Below are positions 39,160-41,379 of a stretch of 41,379 bases of DNA, in pieces; position 1 is the stretch's first letter, and each line of letters starts with the position of its first letter. Below the pieces are notes generated by a model. That model saw only the letters and a list, made by a program, of their open reading frames with translations. It had not been told where the DNA came from and made no database searches. This stretch comes from CAZJYC01 sp964550165 (GTDB taxonomy: Bacteria; Acidobacteriota; Aminicenantia; Aminicenantales; Aminicenantaceae): the NCBI GenBank assembly GCA_964550165.1, contig CAZJYC010000018.1, forward strand, positions 1 to 41,379. Reading direction: 5' to 3'. The position numbers were made by a program, and so were the translations under genes.

Positions 39160-40418
39160 TTTTGCTCTCCTCTTATGATATAAGGAAGATAATTTATGAT
39201 GGAAAGTGGGTTGGCCATGACTTTCAGTTCAATGAAGTCTCCATTTTCTCTTCTCTTTAAGACCACGGTCCATCTCGAAAACGAATCGACCAAATCTCTT
39301 TGTGTCTGGGGAACGCGGAGATAGAAGAGCTCCAGGTTTTTAAAGAGAATGACCCTCAGCTGCTCTTTCAGGCTCTCAACTCCTTCTCCTGTTTTGGCTG
39401 AGAGGTAGACAAAGGCGCTTTCTGTGGATTTATTTTTCTCTAAGAGATCCTTATTTTGCGGCAGGAGATCGATTTTGTTAAAAACTTTGACGATCGGGAC
39501 ATCCCGGACTCCTATCTCCTCGAGGGTTTTTTCAACAGCCCTGATCTGGCCTTCGCAGTTGGGGGAGGCAATATCGATAACATGGAGAATGCAATCTGCT
39601 TCCTTCAACTCTTCGAGCGTGGCTCTGAAGGAGGTTATCAATTCAACCGGAATTTTCTTGATAAAGCCGACCGTATCACTCAGAAAGAAGTATGCCCCAT
39701 CTGGAAAGCTAACCCGGCGTAAAGTCGGGTCGAGAGTGGCAAAAACCTGAGGAGAGGTGTACATCTTCTGCCGGGAAAGAGCATTGAACAGCGTGGATTT
39801 TCCGGCATTGGTGTATCCCACGAGCGACACAGCTGGAGTGGGGATTCTCTTCCGGCTCTCTCTTTGACCGGCTCGCCTTTTTTGAATATCCAGGATTTCT
39901 TTTTTTATCCTTGAAATCCTATCTTTGATTCTCCGCCTATCCTCCTCCAGTTTTTTTTCTCCTGGGCCTCGAGTGCCGATTCCTCCTCCCAGCCTAGAGA
40001 GAGCCTGCCCCTTCCCCAACAGGCGCGGAAGCAAGTAGTTGAGCTGGGCCAGCTCCACCTGAAGCTTGCCCTCTTTGCTTCTGGCCCGTTGAGCGAAGAT
40101 ATCGAGGATCAGTTGATTGCGGTCTATGACTTTGGCCTGAATTTTCTCTTCCAGGCTTCGTTGCTGGACAGGGCTAAGGTTGTGGTCGAAAATGATGAGG
40201 TTGGCCCGGGCTTTTTCTTTAAGCTCGATGATTTCTAAGGCCTTTCCCTCTCCGATGAGATATTTTGGGTTAATTTCCGAGCGGAATTGGAAGATTTCTC
40301 CGATGACTTGGGCTCCGGCGGCGCGGGCCAAGCCCTTAAGCTCCTCCATGGATTCTTCTGCCTCCAATTTTTCTTCTTTGCTTGTAGCCAGGTAGACTAA
40401 GATGGCGGTTTCCGTCAT
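39153..40418 (-). CDS. hflX: ribosome-associated GTPase HflX
   Basis: 421 residues. The N-terminal HflX domain has GEGKALEIIELK, FDHNLSPVQQRSLE, DRNQLILDIFAQRARSKEGK and the signature GGGIGTRGPGEKKLEEDRR. The G domain has GYTNAGKSTLFN (G1), DTVGFIKKIP (G3), NKID (G4) and SAKTGEG (G5). HflX splits stalled or hibernating ribosomes under stress. It overlaps miaA by 4 bp, as in the common miaA-(hfq)-hflX order; hfq is absent from between them here. Confidence 0.96.
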   Translation of the reverse strand: MTETAILVYLATSKEEKLEAEESMEELKGLARAAGAQVIGEIFQFRSEINPKYLIGEGKALEIIELKEKARANLIIFDHNLSPVQQRSLEEKIQAKVIDRNQLILDIFAQRARSKEGKLQVELAQLNYLLPRLLGKGQALSRLGGGIGTRGPGEKKLEEDRRRIKDRISRIKKEILDIQKRRAGQRESRKRIPTPAVSLVGYTNAGKSTLFNALSRQKMYTSPQVFATLDPTLRRVSFPDGAYFFLSDTVGFIKKIPVELITSFRATLEELKEADCILHVIDIASPNCEGQIRAVEKTLEEIGVRDVPIVKVFNKIDLLPQNKDLLEKNKSTESAFVYLSAKTGEGVESLKEQLRVILFKNLELFYLRVPQTQRDLVDSFSRWTVVLKRRENGDFIELKVMANPLSIINYLPYIIRGEQNW

Positions 40419-41333
40419 TTTAGATTTTTTTTAACAGAGTCAAGGATTGAAGGAAAATCATGCGGCGAAAACCAGCAGATTCCTTCCATTTTCCTGAACC
40501 ATGTCATCTGCCGTTTGGCGTAGCGGCGGGTGTCTCTTTTGGTCAAGGCTATGGCTTGGTCCAGAGAAATTTCTCTTTTTAGGAATTGGATGACATGCTT
40601 GTAACCCAGGGCACGAAAAGAAGACGAATGTTCATCCTCTTTATTCTGGAGAAGACTCTGCGCTTCTTTGACAATTCCTTTTTCGAACATCCTGTCGACT
40701 CTTTCTTCTATCCTCCCGTAGAGCTCGTTTCTTTCTAATTTTAACCCAATTTTTATTATATTGAAATCTTCAACATAAGATTTTGTGTTCAGAAAATGTT
40801 TGGATAGGGGCTTGTGTGTCGCAAAAAAAACCTCCAACGCGCGGATGATCCGGATGCGGTCGTTTTTTCCGATTTTTTGACAGTACACGGGATCAACGGC
40901 CATGAGTTTTTCTCTCAAAGCTTCCAGGCCTTTCTCTTCAGTTTCCTTCTCCAAATTGAGGCGAACCGACGGATTTCGCTTTCCTTCCGGAAAAAGACCA
41001 TCCAAAAGAGCCTTGAGGTACAGCCCTGTCCCGCCGACGATGATCGGCACTTTTTTTTCCCCGATGATGGTTTCGGCTGCCTCTAAAGCGAGCTGGCAGA
41101 AATCTGCTGCTGTAAATTGGGTGGAGGGACTGACCACATCGAGAAGATGATGCGGGATGTTTTCTCTTTTTTCAAGAGGGATTTTGTCTGTTCCAATGTC
41201 AAAGCCCTTATAGACTTGCATCGAATCACAGTTGATGATTTCTCCGCCTATTTTCTTTGCCAGCTTGACTGCGGTTGCACTTTTGCCCACGGAGGTGGGA
41301 CCGAGGATGATGATAAGATTTTTTAGGAAGCAT
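40415..41333 (-). CDS. miaA: tRNA dimethylallyltransferase (start disturbed)
   Basis: Adds a dimethylallyl group to A37 of tRNAs reading UNN codons. Motifs: P-loop GPTSVGKS, NCDSMQVYKGFDIGTD, PHHLLDV, IIVGGTGLYLKALLDG and RDTRRYAKRQMTWFRK. The frame stays open to the window edge with no ATG, GTG or TTG before the P-loop; the GTG at 41290 lies inside the P-loop and cannot be the start. An ATG at 41333-41331, one base out of frame, would give MLPKNLIIILGPTSVGKS if the A6 run (41319-41324) had five A. So the start probably is 41333, within the end of repeat R1-D, and the sequence has a homopolymer indel or a real frameshift. Confidence 0.88.
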
Positions 41334-41379
41334 CTTTTTTCCCGTGATGAGGAAAGAGATTTGACAGAGTGAGGAAGGG
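41329..41379. repeat. MITE-like palindromic element R1-D (cut by window end)
   Basis: AGCATCTTTTTTCC end followed by the same outer arm as R1-A (GAGATTTGA at 41350-41365 region). The rest lies outside the window. The element end overlaps the likely start codon of miaA. Confidence 0.85.

Noticed and set aside
41288..41290. GTG as start codon of miaA
   Set aside because: It lies inside the P-loop and would remove GPTS, which is needed to bind the substrate diphosphate.
9125..41379. CRISPR array
   Set aside because: The repeats are long, palindromic and kilobases apart, with no regular spacers and no cas genes.

Overview
The window looks like a chromosomal segment of a Gram-negative bacterium. 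It has an LptF/LptG lipopolysaccharide exporter, a large TonB-dependent outer-membrane receptor, lipoproteins and MltG. Two tandem GWxTD-domain proteins beside an Oar-like TonB receptor, together with an EndoQ-type PHP nuclease and rhodanese/MauE and Fis-like genes, fit Acidobacteriota or candidate phylum Aminicenantes best. That placement is inference from gene content; there is no rRNA in the window.

Layout. 1-242 (minus): 5' part of a radical SAM activase-like gene, divergent from pgeF. 1295-3823: purC, a PHP phosphoesterase, cvpA and a small Fis-type HTH gene, closely packed. 3820-5917: a CIRCE operator, a consensus promoter, groES-groEL and a terminator. 6188-8536: an LptF-LptG fusion in one chain. 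8572-10752 (minus): a bifunctional nuclease and an EndoQ-like protein. 11185-19880: a probable envelope system made of a TonB receptor behind a sigma-54 type promoter, a carboxypeptidase-regulatory/TPR protein, two GWxTD proteins, and a convergent secreted protein. 20211-22694 (minus): ddl-ruvX-mltG. 22848-23684: an anchored FlgT-like protein. 24148-24329: tRNA-Gly and tRNA-Cys. 24451-27585: a Yip1-like protein and pyrK-pyrD-pyrF. 27651-29779: an aminotransferase, a rhodanese and a MauE protein. 30210-32945: pyruvate phosphate dikinase. 33106-35693: proline dehydrogenase, a histone-deacetylase-like protein and cutA. 35886-41333 (minus): an M20 peptidase, a PgsA-like enzyme, a TPR/SLH protein, hflX and miaA.

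The least expected content lies between genes. Two families of short non-coding palindromic elements are scattered through the window. Family R1 (about 180 bp; four copies, one cut by the window end) has AGCATCTTTTTTCC-type inverted ends and a 20-bp inner stem around a 36-nt loop. Imperfect or perfect 11-13 bp direct repeats flank all three complete copies, as expected of a MITE that duplicates its target. The loop is inverted relative to the outer arms in two of the three complete copies. Family R2 (about 190-290 bp plus fragments) is a mosaic of exchangeable modules. Members of both families sit at gene ends: one supplies the stop codon of a GWxTD gene, one lies directly behind the mltG stop, and one seems to supply the ATG of miaA, if an A6 run there is one base too long.

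Visible regulation: CIRCE plus a TTGACA-N17-TAAAAT promoter for groESL; a -24/-12 promoter with two 13-bp repeats 21 bp apart before the TonB receptor; a fully consensus sigma-70 promoter before the FlgT-like gene; and a promoter for the tRNA pair. Reading was by eye without database searches, so family names rest on recognised motifs.
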